Assembly: GCA_965153455.1 (NCBI GenBank)
Contig: OZ234494.1
Coordinates: 3,286,001-3,350,000, forward strand
Length of the DNA: 64,000 bases
Reading direction: 5' to 3'
DNA from: Sphagnum compactum
Taxonomy: Eukaryota > Bryophyta > Sphagnopsida > Sphagnales
Program-made: the position numbers and the translations under genes
The notes under the pieces: generated by a model
Told to the model about the DNA's origin: nothing
Seen by the model: the letters and a program-made list of their open reading frames with translations, nothing else
The model's database searches: none
Part shown: positions 63,606 to 64,000 of the stretch, piece by piece
Position numbering within the stretch: the stretch's first letter is position 1
How the letters are laid out: every line of letters begins with the position of its first letter

Positions 63606-64000
<395 letters not shown>

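Overview
This is a nuclear genomic window from a land plant. Five gene models have recognisable plant homologues and spliceosomal introns, and they sit in AT-rich DNA with a dead Ty1/copia element, a MITE-like element, many tandem repeats and AG/GAA/CAG microsatellites. A SHIPPO/PGPG-repeat gene of the sperm-axoneme type (14.6-15.2 kb) suggests a plant with flagellate sperm, such as a bryophyte, lycophyte, fern, cycad or Ginkgo. I cannot name the species; a seed-free plant is my best guess.

Layout. 0.1-3.5 kb: non-coding repeats (a HHHHH-like minisatellite, a three-copy 155 bp repeat, a 64 bp duplication, an inverted repeat). 7.58-7.85 kb: a MITE-like element. 8.3-10.6 kb (+): a small gene of unknown function, assembled by me from five frame-compatible exons. 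13.55-13.9 kb: a 103 bp tandem repeat. 14.6-15.2 kb (-): the PGPG-repeat gene. 18.35-18.77 kb (-): an F-box gene relic lacking its middle, with a cluster of ACGT (G-box/ABRE) elements about 0.5 kb upstream. 21.6-26.0 kb (-): a degenerate copia retrotransposon.

29.1-45.0 kb (+): a complete 15-exon MED12 gene (about 2267 codons), the Mediator kinase-module subunit. Two of its introns look like GC-AG introns with the same donor. 48.6-56.0 kb (-): an 18-exon plastid-type C2 plus class-3 lipase gene (HIL1-like), converging tail to tail on MED12. 57.1-57.9 kb (-): an intronless RMA/RNF5-type RING E3 ligase with a C-terminal membrane anchor. 62.7-64.0 kb (+): the first exon of PECT1 (CDP-ethanolamine synthesis), cut by the window end and preceded by a GC-rich minisatellite that places six CCAAT boxes in its promoter region.

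The genes do not form an operon or a visible pathway cluster. HIL1 and PECT1 both act in glycerolipid metabolism, but in different compartments, and I read nothing into their proximity. I found no tRNA, rRNA, CRISPR or defence system. The most unusual items are the paired GC-AG introns in MED12, the CCAAT-box array at PECT1, the uncharacterised 8.3-10.6 kb gene and the internally deleted F-box gene. All exon junctions were inferred by eye from splice sites, reading frame and homology, and need transcript support.
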